Source: Elephas maximus indicus
Taxonomy: Eukaryota; Chordata; Mammalia; Proboscidea; Elephantidae
Reading direction: 5' to 3'
Assembly (NCBI RefSeq): GCF_024166365.1
Contig: NC_064821.1
Coordinates: forward strand, 49,999,093-50,063,092
DNA length: 64,000 bases
Shown: piece after piece, positions 10,786 through 21,575 of the stretch
Position numbering within the stretch: position 1 is the stretch's first letter
Layout: the number at the start of each line of letters is the position of its first letter
Program-made: the position numbers and the translations under genes
The notes under the pieces: generated by a model
What the model was told of the DNA's origin: nothing
The model's input: only the letters and a program-made list of their open reading frames with translations
Databases searched by the model: none

Positions 10786-11910
10786 TTATGTATTATAATG
10801 GACATCCAACAGAATGTGGAAATTATCGAACAACATCACTAATATCACACACAAGTAAAATTTTGCTGAAGATATTAAAAAATGTTGCAGCAATACATCA
10901 ACAGGTTACTGCCAGAAGTTCAACCCAGATTCAGAAGACAATGTGGAATGAGGGATAACACTGCTGATGTCAGATGGATCTTGGCTGAAAGCAGAGAATA
11001 CCATAAAGATGTTTACCTGTGTTTTATTAGCTACACAAAGGCATTCGACTGTGTGGATCATAACAGATTATGGATAACATTTCGAAAAATTGGAATTCCA
11101 GAACACTTCATTGTGCTCCTGAGGAACTTGTACATAGATCAAGAGGCAGTTGTTCTAACAGAACAAGGGGATATTAGGTGGTTTAAAGTCAGGAAAGGTG
11201 TGTGTCAGGGTTGTATCCTTTCACCATGCCTATTCAATCTGTATGCTGAACAAATAATCCGAGAAACTGAACTATATGAAGAACATAGCATCAGGATTGC
11301 AGGAAGACTCATCAACAACCTGCAATACCAGATGACACAACCTTGCTTGCTGAAAGTGAAGAGGACTTGAGACACTTACTGATGAAGATCAAAGACTTCA
11401 GTATGGATTATACCTCAACATAAAGAATTCAAAAACCCTCACAACTGGACCAATAAGCAATATCATGATAAACAGAGAAAAGACTGAAGTTGTAAAGGAT
11501 TTCATTTTACTTAGATCCACAATCGATGGCCATGGAAGCAGCAGTCAAGATCAAATGAAGTACTGCATTGGGCAAATCTGCTGCAAAAGATCCCTTTAAA
11601 GTGTTAAAAAGTAAGGATGCCACTTTGAGGACTAAGATGCGCCTGACCCAAGCCATGATATTTTCAATTGTCTCACATGTATGCAAAAGCTAGACAATGA
11701 ATAAGGAAGACCAAGGAAGAATTGATGCCTTTGAATTATGGTGTTGGTGAAGAATGTTGAATATATCATGGACTGCCAGAAGAATAAACAAATCTTGGAA
11801 GAAGTGCAGCCAGAATGCTCCTTAGAAGCAAGGATGCTAAGACTTTGTCTTACATGCATTGGACATGCTATCAGGAGGGACCAGCCACTGGAGAAGAACA
11901 TGATACTTGG

Positions 11911-12593
11911 TGTTGTAGACTGAATTGTGTACCCCCAAACTGTGTGTCAACTTGGCTAGGCTATGATTCCCATTATTGTGTGTTTGTCCAACATTTTGTC
12001 ATCTGATGTCATTTTCCTATGTGTTGTAAATCCTACCTCTATTTTTTTTTTTTTTTATGTTGTTAATGAGAGCCCTGGTGTCGTAGTGGTTAAGAGCTCA
12101 GCTGCTAAGCAAAAGTTTGGCAGTTCAAATCCAACAGCCTATCCTTAGAAATCCTATAGGGTTGTTATGAGTCAGGAGCAGCTTGATGGCACCTAACCAA
12201 CAACACAACAAGATGTTAATGAGGCAGGATTAGAGGTAGTTATGTTAATGAGGCAGGACTAAATCTACAAGATTAGGTGGTATCTTGAGTCAATCTCTTT
12301 TTATATATAAAAGAGGGACGCGAACAGAGAGATGGGGGACCTCATGCCACCAGGAATGAAGAACCAAGAGGGGAGCACATCCTTTGGACCGGGGGTCCTT
12401 GGGCTGAGAAGCTCCTAGACCAGGGGAAGATTGATGACAAAGGCCTTCCATAAGAGTCAAAAGAGAGACAGAGCCTTCCCCTGGAGCTGGCACCCTGAAT
12501 TTGGACTTCTACCCTCTTAGACTGTGAGAGAGTAAATTTCTCTTTGTTAAAGTTCATGGTATCCTGTTATAGCAGCGCTAGATAACTAAGACG
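11911..12593 (+). mobile_element. Solo LTR of MLT1/MaLR-like type inserted in an RTE
   Basis: Begins TGTTGTAGACTGAATTGTGT and ends AGATAACTAAGACG, matching the ends of MLT1-type LTRs (TG..GACTGAATTGTG and ..ACTAAGACA). The target is duplicated as CTTGG at 11906-11910 and GTTGG at 12594-12598, 4 of 5 bases. It contains an AfroSINE of its own. The middle (CATGCCACCAGGAATGAAGA, GGACTTCTACCCTCTTAGAC) resembles the diverged MLT1 body. No coding region. Confidence 0.72.
12071..12213 (+). repeat. AfroSINE inside the solo LTR, with target-site duplication
   Basis: AGCCCTGGTGTCGTAGTGGT head, TTTGGCAGTTCAAATCC B-box-like, tail ACCTAACCAACAACACAACA. Flanked by TGTTAATGAG at 12061-12070 and 12214-12223. 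Confidence 0.9.
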
Positions 12594-12831
12594 GTTGGTA
12601 AAGTGGAGGGTCAGCGAAAAAAGAGGAAGACCCTCAACAAGATGGATTGACACAGTGGCTGCAACAATGGGCTCAAGCATAGCAAAGAATGTGAGGCAGG
12701 TGCAGGACCAGGCAGAATTTTGTTTTGTTGTACATAGACTCGTTATGAGTCGGAATCGACTCAGCAGCAACTAACAACAACAGGGGACGTTAGGGATAAA
12801 CTTCAGTGCAAGGGGTTTGTTTGGTTGTTGT

Positions 12832-12995
12832 TTCTGGGTGTTGTTGAGTCGATTTTGACTCATAACGACTCCACTGACAGAGTAGAACAACCCCAAAGTT
12901 CTTCTACACTGTAATCTTTACAGGAGCAGATGACCAATGCTTTCTCCCATAGGGTTTAACCACCAAGCAACTGTTGTGCCATCAGGGCTCTTTAA
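12832..12995 (-). repeat. AfroSINE, antisense, long variant
   Basis: GTTGTTGAGTCGATTTTGAC through CATCAGGGCTC, with the ACTGTAATCTTTACAGGAGC middle block. Confidence 0.88.
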
Positions 12996-13004
12996 GGAGT
13001 TTGG

Positions 13005-13095
13005 AGCCAGATATTATTTCTCAGTTAGAATCCTGGCTCCACAATTATTCACTGACTATGACCTTCAATAAATTACTTAACTTCTGTATTATTTT
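13005..13095 (+). repeat. MIR SINE 5' half
   Basis: Phrases GGAGCCAGATATTATTTCTC, GAATCCTGGCTCCACAATTA and ACCTTCAATAAATTACTTAA correspond to the MIR segment before its core. Confidence 0.65.
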
Positions 13096-13153
13096 CCAGT
13101 GGCTACTATAAGAAATTGCCACAAACTTTGTGGCTTAAAACAACAGAAATTTT
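13096..13153 (-). repeat. MLT1-type LTR, antisense, left part
   Basis: ATTGCCACAAACTTTGTGGC and TTAAAACAACAGAAATTT are reverse-complement MLT1 LTR. Interrupted here by an L1 insertion; the continuation is at 17946-18375. Confidence 0.7.
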
Positions 13154-13154
13154 T

Positions 13155-13209
13155 ATTTTATTTATTTTATTGTACTTTAGATGAAAAAGTACAATAAAAT
13201 AAATAAAAT
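13155..13209. repeat. Perfect 24-bp inverted repeat with 7-base loop
   Basis: Arm 13155-13178 is the exact reverse complement of arm 13186-13209; the loop is AGATGAA. Both arms are AT-rich and derive from the L1 tail sequence TTTTATTGTACTTT. The following bases repeat GTACTTTAGATGA once more, so the tail was copied in inverted then direct order. Confidence 0.9.
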
Positions 13210-13567
13210 TGTACTTTAGATGACCAACATGCATCAGTTTGTCATACTGTAGGGGCTTGCATCTTGCTGTGATGCAGGAAGCTATGCCACCAGTGTTTAG
13301 ATAGCAGCAGGGTCACCCATGGAGGACAGGTTTCAGCTGAGTTTACAGACTAAGACACACTACTTCTGAAAAGAATTAGCCAGTGAAAACCTTATGAATA
13401 CCAGTGGAACACTGTCTGATATAGTGCTGGAAGATGAGCCCCCCAGGTTGGAAGGCACTCAAAAGATGACTGGGGAAGAGCTACCTCCTCAAAGTAGAGT
13501 CAACCTTAATGACGTGGATGGACTAAAACTTTCGGGACCTTCATTCCCTGATGTGTCGTGACTCAAA

Positions 13568-16500
13568 ATGAGAAGAAACAGTTGCAAATATCCATTAATA
13601 ATCGGAACCTGGAATGTACGAACTATGAATCTAGGAAAATTGGAAATTGTCAAAAATGAAATGGAACGCATAAACATCGATATCCTAGGCATTAGTGAGC
13701 TGAAATGGACTGGTACTGGCCATTTTGAATCGGACAATCATATAGTCTACTATGCTGGGAATGACAACTTGAAGAGGAATGGTGTTGCATTCATTGTCAA
13801 AAAGAATGTTTCAAGGTCTATCCCGAAGTACAACGCTGTCAGTGATAGGATAATATTCATACCACTACAAGGAAGACCATCTAATACAACTGTTGTTCAA
13901 ATTTATGCACCAAACACTAGGTCCAAAGAGGAAGAAATAGAAGATTTTTATCAGCTGCTGCAGTCTGAAATTGATCGAACATGCAATCAAGATGCACTGA
14001 TAATTACTGGCGATTGGAATGTGAAAGTTGGAAACAAAGAAGAAGGATCAGTAGTTGGAAAATACGGCCCTGCTGACAGAAACAATGCCAAAGATTGAAT
14101 GATAGAAATTTTGCAAGACCAATGAGTTCTTCATTGCAAATACCTTCTTTCACCAACATAAATGGCGACTGTACACATGGACCTCACCAGATGGAACACA
14201 CAGAAATCAAATTGACTACATCTGTGGAAAGAGACGATGGAAAAGCTCAATATCATCAGTCAGAACAAGGCCAGGGGCCGACTGTGGAACAGACCATCAA
14301 TCGCTCATATGCAAGTTCAAGCTGAAACTGAAGAAAATCAGAGCAGGTCCACGAGAGCCAAAATAAGACCTTGAGCACATCCCACCTGAATTTAGAGACC
14401 ATCTGAAGAATAGATTTGACGCATTGAACACTAGTGACTGAAGACCAGACGAGTTGTGGGAATGACATCAAGGACATCATACATGAAGAAAGCAAGAGGT
14501 AATTGAAAAGACAGGAAAGAAAGAAAAGACCAAGATGGATGTCAGAGGAGACTCTGGAACTTGCTCTTGAACATTGCGCAGCTAAAGCAAAAGGAAGAAC
14601 TGATGAAGTAAAAGGACTGAACAGAAGATTTCAAAGGGCCTCTCGAGAAGACAAAGTAAAGTATTATAATGGCACATGCAAAGAGCTGGAGATGGAAAAC
14701 CAAAAGGGAAGAACACCCTTGGCGTTTCTCAAGCAAAAAGAACTGAAGAAAAAATTCAAGCCCCGAATTGCAATAGTGAAGGATTCTATGGGAGAAATAT
14801 CAAACGATGCAGGAAGCATCAAAAGAAGGTGGAAGGAATACACAGTCATTATACCAAAAAGAATTAGTCAATGTTCAATCATTTCAAGAGGTGGCATACG
14901 ATCAGGAACCGATGGTACTGAAGGAAGAAGTCCAGGCTGCTCTGAAGGCATTGGTGAAAAACAAGGCTCCAGGAATTGATGGAATATCAATTGAGATGTT
15001 TCAACAAACAGATGCAGAGCTGGAGGTGCTCACTAGTCTTTGCCAAGAAATATGGAAGACAGCTTCCTGGTCAACTGACTGGAAGAGATCCATAATTATG
15101 CCTAGTCCAAGAAAGGTGATCCAACTGATTGTGGAAATTATAGAACAATATCATTAATATCACTCGCAAGCAAAATTTTGCTGAAGATCATTCAAAAACG
15201 GCTGCGACAGTATATCAACAGGGAACTGCCAGAAATTCAGGCCAGTTTCAAAGAGGACGTGGAACCAGGGATATTGTTCCTGATGTCAGATGGATCCTGG
15301 CTGAAAGCAGAGAATACCAGAAGGATGTTTACCTGTGTTTTATTGGCTATGCAAAGAAAGGCATTGGACTGTGTAGATCATAACAAATTATGGATAACAT
15401 TGAGAAGAATGGGAATTCCAGAACATTTAATTTTGCTCACGAGGAACTTTTACATAGATGAAGAGGCAGTTGTTCAGACAGTATGGATTATACCTCAACA
15501 TAAAAGCGTCAATTCTTCTGTCTTCCTTATTCATTGTCCAGCTTTCACATGCATATGATGCGATTGGAAATACCATGGCTTGGATCAGGCGCACCTTAGT
15601 CTTCAAGGTGACATCTTTGCTCTTCAACACTTTCAAGAGGTCCTGTGCAGCAGTTTTACCCAGTGCAATGCGTCTTTTGATTTCTTGACTGCTGCTTCCA
15701 TGGCTGTTGATTATGGATCCAAGTAAAATGAAATCCTTGACAACTTCCATGTTTTCTCCGTTTATCATGATGTTGCTCATTGGTCCAGTTGTGAGGATTT
15801 TTGTTTTCTTTATGTTGAGGTGCAATCCATACTGAAGGCTGTGGTCTTTGATCTTCATTAGTAAGTGCTTCAAGTCCTCTTCACTTTCAGCAAGCAAGGT
15901 TGTGCCATCTGCGTAACACAGGTTGTTAACGAGTCTTCCTCCAATCCTGAAGCCCCATTCTTCTTCAGATAGTCCATCTTCTCGGATTATTTGCTCAGCA
16001 TACAGATTGAATAGGTATGGTGAAAGAATACAACCCTGATGCACACCTTTCCTGACTTTAAACCAGTCAATATCCCCTTGTTCTGTCCGATCCTCACAAC
16101 TGGACCAATGAGCAACATCATGATAAACGGAGAAAAGATTAAAGTTGTCAAGGATTTCATTTTACTTGGATCCATAATCAACAGCCATGGAAGCAGCAGT
16201 CAAGAAATCAAAAGACGCATTGCACTGGGTAAAACTGCTGCACAGGACCTCTTGAAAGTGTTGAAGAGCAAAGATGTCACCTTGAAGACTAAGGTGCGCC
16301 TGATCCAAGCCATGGTATTTCCAATCGCATCATATGCATGTGAAAGCTGGACAATGAATAAGGAAGACAGAAGAAGAATTGACGCCTTTGAATTGTGGTG
16401 TTGGCGAAGAATATTGAATATACTATGGACTGTGTTTGTGTGCCAAAAGAACAATCAAATCTGTCTTGGGACAAGTACAACCATAATGCTCCTTAGAAGC

Positions 16501-16730
16501 AAGGATGGCGAGACTGCGTCTTACATATTTTGGACATGTTGTCAGGAGGGATCAGTCCCTGGAGAAGGACATCATGCTTGGCAGAGTACAGGGTCAGCGG
16601 AAAAGAGGAAGACCCTCAACGAGGTGGATTGACACAGTGGCTGCAACAATGAACTCAAGCATAAGGATGGCTCAGAACCAGATCTGTTGTGCACAGGGTC
16701 GCTATGAGTCGGAACTGCCTCGACGGCACC
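13568..16730 (+). pseudogene. RTE ORF2 (endonuclease plus reverse transcriptase), inactivated
   Basis: 13568-14098 encodes an apurinic-type endonuclease domain: GTWNVRTMN, then ISELKWTGTGHF (catalytic Glu), then ITGDWNVKVGN (Asp and Asn). It is cut by TGA at 14096, which looks like a CpG-decay change of an Arg CGA. 14503-14979 and 14807-15157 carry the linker to the reverse transcriptase in two frames (frameshift). 15178-15480 has ALDCVDHNKLW. The rest of the reverse transcriptase lies on the minus strand (15427-16044) because of the inversion, where the active-site YADD reads YADG. 16039-16632 gives the C-terminal part. It cannot make a full protein. Confidence 0.9.
15506..16385. repeat. Inverted duplication inside the RTE (arms 293 and 296 bp)
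   Basis: Arm 15506-15798 is the reverse complement of 16090-16385 with, by eye, three substitutions and one 3-base indel. The spacer is 291 bases. A 24-base filler just before the left arm (15481-15504) copies a direct-strand piece of the same ORF2. Confidence 0.9.
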
Positions 16731-17557
16731 TAACAACAACAACAACACTTTAGATGAAGGTTTACTGAACAAACTAGGTTTTCATTAAACAATTAGCACA
16801 CATATTGTTTTGTGACATTGGTTAGCAATGTCATGTCAACACCCTCCCCTCCTCAACCTTGGGTTCCCTATTACTAGCTTTCTTGTCCCCTCCTGCCTTC
16901 TAGTCCTTGCCCCAGGCTGGTGTGCCCCTTTGGTCTTGTTTTGTTTTATGGGCTTGTCTAACCTTTGGCTGAAGGGTGAACCTCAGGAGTGACTTCACTA
17001 CTGAGCTAAAACGATGTCCAGGGGCCATACTCTTGGGGTTTCTCCAGTCTCTGTCAGGCCAGTAAGTCTGGTCTTCTTTTGTGGGTTAGAATTTTGTTCT
17101 ACATTTTTCTCCAGCTCTGTCTGGGGCCCTCTATTGTGATACCTGTCAGAGCAGTCAGTGGTGGTAGTTCGGCACCATCTAGTTGTAGTAGACTCAGTCC
17201 AGTGGACACTGTGGTACTTGTGGTCCATTAGTCCTTTGGACTAATCTTTCCCTTGTGTCTTTGGTTGTCTTCATCTTCCCTTGCTCCTGATGAGGTGAGA
17301 CCAGTGAAGTATCTTAGATGGCCACTCACAAGCTTTTAAGACCCCAGACGCTACTCATCAAAGTAGAATGTAGAATGTTTTCTTTATAAACTATGTTATG
17401 CCAATTGAGCTAGATGTTCCCCGAGACCATGGTCCCCACAGCCCTCAGCCCAGTAATTCAGTCCCTCAGGGACTTTGGATGTATCTATAGGGCTTCCATG
17501 ACCTTGCCTTGGACAAGCTGTCCTGGCTCCCCTAGTATGGAAAACAACAGAAATTTT

Positions 17558-17945
17558 CAAGAAGCTCCAGCTAGTTCCAAGGCTGCAGGACAGATATCCT
17601 CTTTATAGAGTCTGACAATGAGGTGTAAGGAGCTGCTGCTCACAAGGCCCTGCAGGGCTTCACAACCACCTAGAACAATGTCATGAAGAGCTCCTTCTCT
17701 AAGAAGTAGCACTTTTCCCCCAAGCCTGCCCTGCCTCCACTCTTGAGCTGCCCCCCAACCCACATTTAGCAAGCCACCCTAAGGGTAACTTCCCCTCGGG
17801 GGCCTTCTCTGACCCTTGTGTGAGTAAATGATGGCCACACAGCATAGTACCCAAAGTCTTTCCCCAGACATTACACCTGGTGCTGTTAGGCCCGAATTAA
17901 AGTGGTTTTTTGATATTTGTTTTTTAACAACAGCAACAACAACAA
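17558..17945. other. Unassigned insert between MLT1 halves
   Basis: About 390 bases with no repeat I can name, ending in an AACAACAGCAACAACAAC run (17927-17943). It separates the two MLT1 parts, so it is probably another insertion, but I see no convincing target duplication. Confidence 0.35.
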
Positions 17946-18375
17946 AAACGAATGTCTTCTTTCACAGTTGGGGAGGCCAGAAGCCCAACATTGGTATCAC
18001 TGGGCTGAAATCAAGTTGTCGGCAGGCGCATTCCTCTAGAAACTCTAGGGGACAACCCGTCCTTGCTTCTTCCAGTTTCTGGTGGCTGCCAGCATACCTG
18101 GGCTTGTGGTCTCATCATTCTAATCTCTGCCTCTGTGGTCACATTGCGTTCTCTGCTTCTGAGTACATAGACAAATCTCCCTCTGCTGCCTCTTATAAGA
18201 ATACAAGCGATGGCATTTACAGCCCACCCTGATAATCCAAGATAATCTCCCCATCTCAGAATCCTTAATTTAGTGACATGTGCAAAGGCCCTGTTTCCAT
18301 ATAAGGAAACATTTACGGTTCCGGAAAGTAGAACCTGTTATCTTTGGGGGAACATTTTCCAGTCTACCACGACCT
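17946..18375 (-). repeat. MLT1-type LTR, antisense, right part
   Basis: Contains CTTTCACAGTTGGGGAGGCC, TTCCAGTTTCTGGTGGCTGC, GCCTCTTATAAGAATACAAG and GCAAAGGCCCTGTTTCC in the antisense order of MLT1 LTRs. Confidence 0.7.
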
Positions 18376-18413
18376 TTCTGCGTTTCCTTATATGTGAATT
18401 TGGAATGATACCC

Positions 18414-18462
18414 ACTCCAAACCCACTGCCTTCGAGTCGATTCCGACTCATAGCGGATGATA
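18414..18462 (-). repeat. AfroSINE 3'-end fragment, antisense
   Basis: AAACCCACTGCCTTCGAGTC followed by GATTCCGACTCATAGC; only the terminal block remains. Confidence 0.75.
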
Positions 18463-18465
18463 GGA

Positions 18466-18680
18466 GTACCTAATTTACAGGATTTTTGTGGGGATTAAAT
18501 AATTAACGTGAAGTGTTTAATATAGTTCTTGTCCATAGTAAATCTCAGTAAATACTAGCTACTATCATTACCATCACCATCAATCTCGTCATCATTTCTG
18601 TCGTCATCATTACTATCACATCACCATCATCCTCATCATCACCAGCAACATCATTACCATCATCATCGTCATCGTCTATT
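18466..18680 (+). repeat. MIR 3' part followed by an ATC-trinucleotide array
   Basis: 18466-18567 matches the MIR 3' region (GGGGATTAAATAATTAACGT, AATCTCAGTAAATACTAGCT). From about 18562 to 18678 an imperfect CAT/CAC/CGT trinucleotide array follows, as is common at MIR tails. Confidence 0.75.
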
Positions 18681-18744
18681 TCAATTCTTCCCCTCTCTGA
18701 GGAAGAAGAAAAAAAGCCAGTAAATGCAGAATGCTAAAATATTA

Positions 18745-18895
18745 TAACCTGAAGATACTTTAGGACTCATCTACTCGAATTGCTTCATTTTATAGATCAA
18801 AAACTGAAGCCTAGAGATATTAATTTGACTTGTCCAAGACCCCCACAACTACACTGTAGCAGATTCAGGTCCATCATAACATTTGAGATACTGTG
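18745..18895 (+). repeat. MIR SINE fragment
   Basis: TTCATTTTATAGATCAAAAA, CTGAAGCCTAGAG and GACTTGTCCAAGACC follow the MIR core order. Confidence 0.6.
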
Positions 18896-19034
18896 ACTCT
18901 GTAATCTGTAGATAGGGAAACCCAAAGAAAGGCATAATGTGGGATCCTGAGAGAGAGATAGACACAAAGAGACAAAGAATAAAATTCAGTGAGCTCCAGC
19001 CTCTTGCCTTGAAAGAGCCCATGGTTTCATTATT

Positions 19035-19245
19035 ATAATGACAGGTGCACCAGACTTTGTGCTAAGCATTTTACTTTCATGTCTCCATTTAATTCTCACA
19101 ATGTGAGGAGTGAGGTAAGTATTATCTTCATACCCACTTTAGAGATGAGGAAACTGAGGCTTCTGGAGGTTATGCAACCTGCTCAGAACCCAAATCAGAA
19201 TCTGGACAGTCTGTAAAGACCAGGTGCTCTTAACTCTCTGTATGC
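19035..19245 (+). repeat. MIR SINE
   Basis: TGTGCTAAGCATTTTAC, TCTCCATTTAATTCTCACAA, GAGATGAGGAAACTGAGGCT and AGGTGCTCTTAACTCTC span most of a MIR. Confidence 0.85.
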
Positions 19246-21555
19246 GCCCCCATCCAGCAGATACTTTCTCTGAGCATGAATTATATATTCATCTCAAATA
19301 GCTGTGCTCTAAGCAAAAAGGACATAAAGTGCAATTCCCGTGAGAAAATGTCTGAGAGCTGGAGCTTCAGGGCAAGTGATGTCTTCAGGATCGTGTCCTC
19401 AGACCAGGGATTTGGGAAGTGGTCGAGATGATGGGGTCACCTGTGATTTCACAACTCTACTGTTCACCTAGCCTCCAACCAGCCTACAATATTCCATTCT
19501 TGTGTCCCAGGCTGGTAGAAGGGATCCCTCCTGGCAGCCGACTCTTTCAGGAACTGTAAGGAGCCTCCATCGGCACCGTCTGCTGCCCATGTGTTCCAGG
19601 GCCATCTGCCACTGGCACAGCAATGCCCATAAACAACAATTTGGTTTCTTTAATCATGGCTTTAAGACCAAAGTTAATTGATACAAGGTTGTTGCTAATT
19701 ATCACAAATGCCTGTTACAGAAAAATGATTCACAAACTGCAATTCAGAAGAGGGGAAACCACGCAGAGTATTCTTATCTGGACGAAATGATAGATCCCCA
19801 GTGGTGATCAAGGGAAATGATTACACACTGATTACACACTGATTACAGGGCTGACTATGCTGGCCAAGAGCCAATGACTGACTACAGCAAAATCTTGTAT
19901 TAATTATTGGGAATTAGGAGGACACTCCAAATTAAAATTCCCCGTTCTTTTAGTCCTTACAAAAACACTGGTGTTCGGTTTTCCATTCATGATTTCTGCT
20001 GGGATTATTGGTATTTACTCTGTTGTCATCAGGACCTGAGGAGCTCACTGGTTGTGCTAACTTGCAGTGTGATGCATATATTACTTGTTAAGCTGACGTT
20101 CATTTCAGTATAATTGAACATTGGGTGAAAAGGAAAAAATGACATGAATTTATTTTGCTAATTACTGCCTTTTGGGACTTTTGAAAATTTGGTCCAGGCA
20201 GAAATTTTTTTTTTTTTTTTTAATTTTCAAGGCTATCCATTTGAAAGACTAGAAACTTCTTTTCAAAGGCTTCACCTTTGCCCTTTGCTCAAGATGCTTT
20301 TGAATTATTTTTCTATAATTGTGTTCATATCCTGCAGCGCCATTTTGACTACTGTTTTAGTCATTATCAGACATTTATTTCATGAATTAATTCGATTTTT
20401 GAAAACAATCAAAAGTCATTTGGATTTAAATGTTCTCAGAGAGCTATGTTTTTCGAGATATTACATACGCTTTTTGGTTTGTTTGTTTCAATCTTTGTTA
20501 GAATAGCCTTACCTTCTTCTAGCATTGCACTGCCCCATTTCCAATTTGTTCCGGCCAATCTTGTTTGCTAAGAATTCAGACAATGGAGCTTGTTAGAATT
20601 CATGGTAAAAATATAACTAAAGAAACGTTGAATGCAGCCTGAAGAGCTTTCCAGTGAGTAAGGTGCGTGAGCGTGGGAACATCTATTTTGGCTGATTTTC
20701 TTTTCCTTCCTTCTGCATTCTGCGTAGTCAAAGCCACCAAATAAAAGTCAGTTCTCGGCAAGGTGCAGACTTGCTGTGTTCATCAGTTTCTTGATGGCTT
20801 GGATGAAACAGTTCTAAAATATCTTCCAATTTTGATTCTCTGATTCCAAATAGCCTCAGTTTAAGTGGAGTCACTATTAATATTAATGAGTTAAACCAAA
20901 TTGCATCCTGTTTGTTAAACCAGAGCATTTATTGATTTGTCTCAAGCTTTGTATTGTCATCACTTCATATGCTGTTATAATTTCTACACACATACTTACA
21001 TAAAATAGACATTAATTAATTCATATTTACAAGAACGTCATATAGAAAAAAACAAATATTTTCTTGCCTTAACAGCGTAGCCTCCTAGGTCCAAAAATAC
21101 AAGCAATTCCCATTTTTAATGTGCAACATGATCTAAGGCTTTGAGCACCTGTGTTATCTGACCTTGGTTAAAATGACCAAAAAAATAATTCTCTTTGTGG
21201 GCATGGAAAGTTCTGCAGAGGATCACAGTCTTGATTCTTCCGGAAATAAAAATGGATTCCTCCTAAAGGGAATGGATGACTAATTGCCTCCATGAACAAC
21301 TGTCTCCTTTGCCATGAGACCAGAAGAACAAAATGTTGTCCGGCTACCATTACTGAATGTTTTGATCAAATATTCCATAAAAGAATCTTGATCAACAGGG
21401 GTAAAATGCAGAGCAGAATTTCAAATTATCATGCAATCCAGACTTTCTGGAGCCATAGAAGCTAAATGAACCCCCAAAACTGTTGCCCTGAGATAATCCT
21501 TAACCTTAAAATAAAAATATTCCCTGAAGCCTTCTTTAAACCATACAATAGTTTA
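19245..21555. other. Repeat-poor intergenic stretch
   Basis: I recognise no transposon here apart from a T tract (20205-20222). A short tandem repeat TGATTACACAC occurs 2.7 times at 19818-19847. No exon-like pattern seen. Candidate place for conserved non-coding sequence, not demonstrated. Confidence 0.45.
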
Positions 21556-21575
21556 ACTTAAAGAATGTCTGTTTT

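Larger units (their letters stand above)
10795..12781 (+). mobile_element. RTE/BovB-type LINE, ORF2 3' two-thirds, interrupted by an LTR
   Basis: Starts in the reverse transcriptase domain and ends with the CTAACAACAACA tail. 10882-11370 encodes a recognisable reverse transcriptase piece with AFDCVDHNRLW (catalytic motif A region) and VCQGCILSPCLFNLYAEQII. Frame shifts follow. A 683-bp LTR-like element (11911-12593) splits the C-terminal region; the RTE resumes at the GGTAAAGTGGAGGGTCAGCG block. Pseudogene. Confidence 0.9.
13224..16746 (+). mobile_element. Near-complete RTE/BovB-type LINE with 5' UTR, broken ORF2 and an internal inverted duplication
   Basis: Flanked by ACTTTAGATGA at 13213-13223 and 16747-16757. 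The element starts CCAACATGCATCAG, includes a 5' UTR of about 340 bases, ORF2 from 13568 and the CACCTAACAACAACAACAAC end; 3,523 bp in total, close to full length for RTE. The block 15506-16089 is inverted, and 293 bases of it are duplicated in direct orientation at 16090-16385. RTE copies move by target-primed reverse transcription using their own endonuclease and reverse transcriptase (established for the clade). Confidence 0.92.
13154..17540 (-). mobile_element. L1 3' UTR insertion, antisense, carrying a nested RTE
   Basis: Flanked by AAAACAACAGAAATTTT at 13137-13153 and 17541-17557, a perfect 17-bp target-site duplication. The L1 part is 13154-13212 plus 16758-17540, that is about 840 bases of 3' UTR of the same lineage-specific L1 group as the pieces at 46790 and 58475. 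Its tail has undergone a local inverted duplication forming a hairpin (13155-13209). The RTE at 13224-16746 is inserted in it. No L1 ORF is kept. Confidence 0.85.

Noticed and set aside
15427-16044. A 205-codon minus-strand frame with reverse transcriptase motifs as a separate gene
   Set aside because: It is the inverted block of the RTE at 13224-16746; it lacks a start region and has YADG where YADD is required.
18560-18680. CRISPR-like or satellite array
   Set aside because: It is an imperfect trinucleotide microsatellite at a MIR tail, without repeat-spacer structure.
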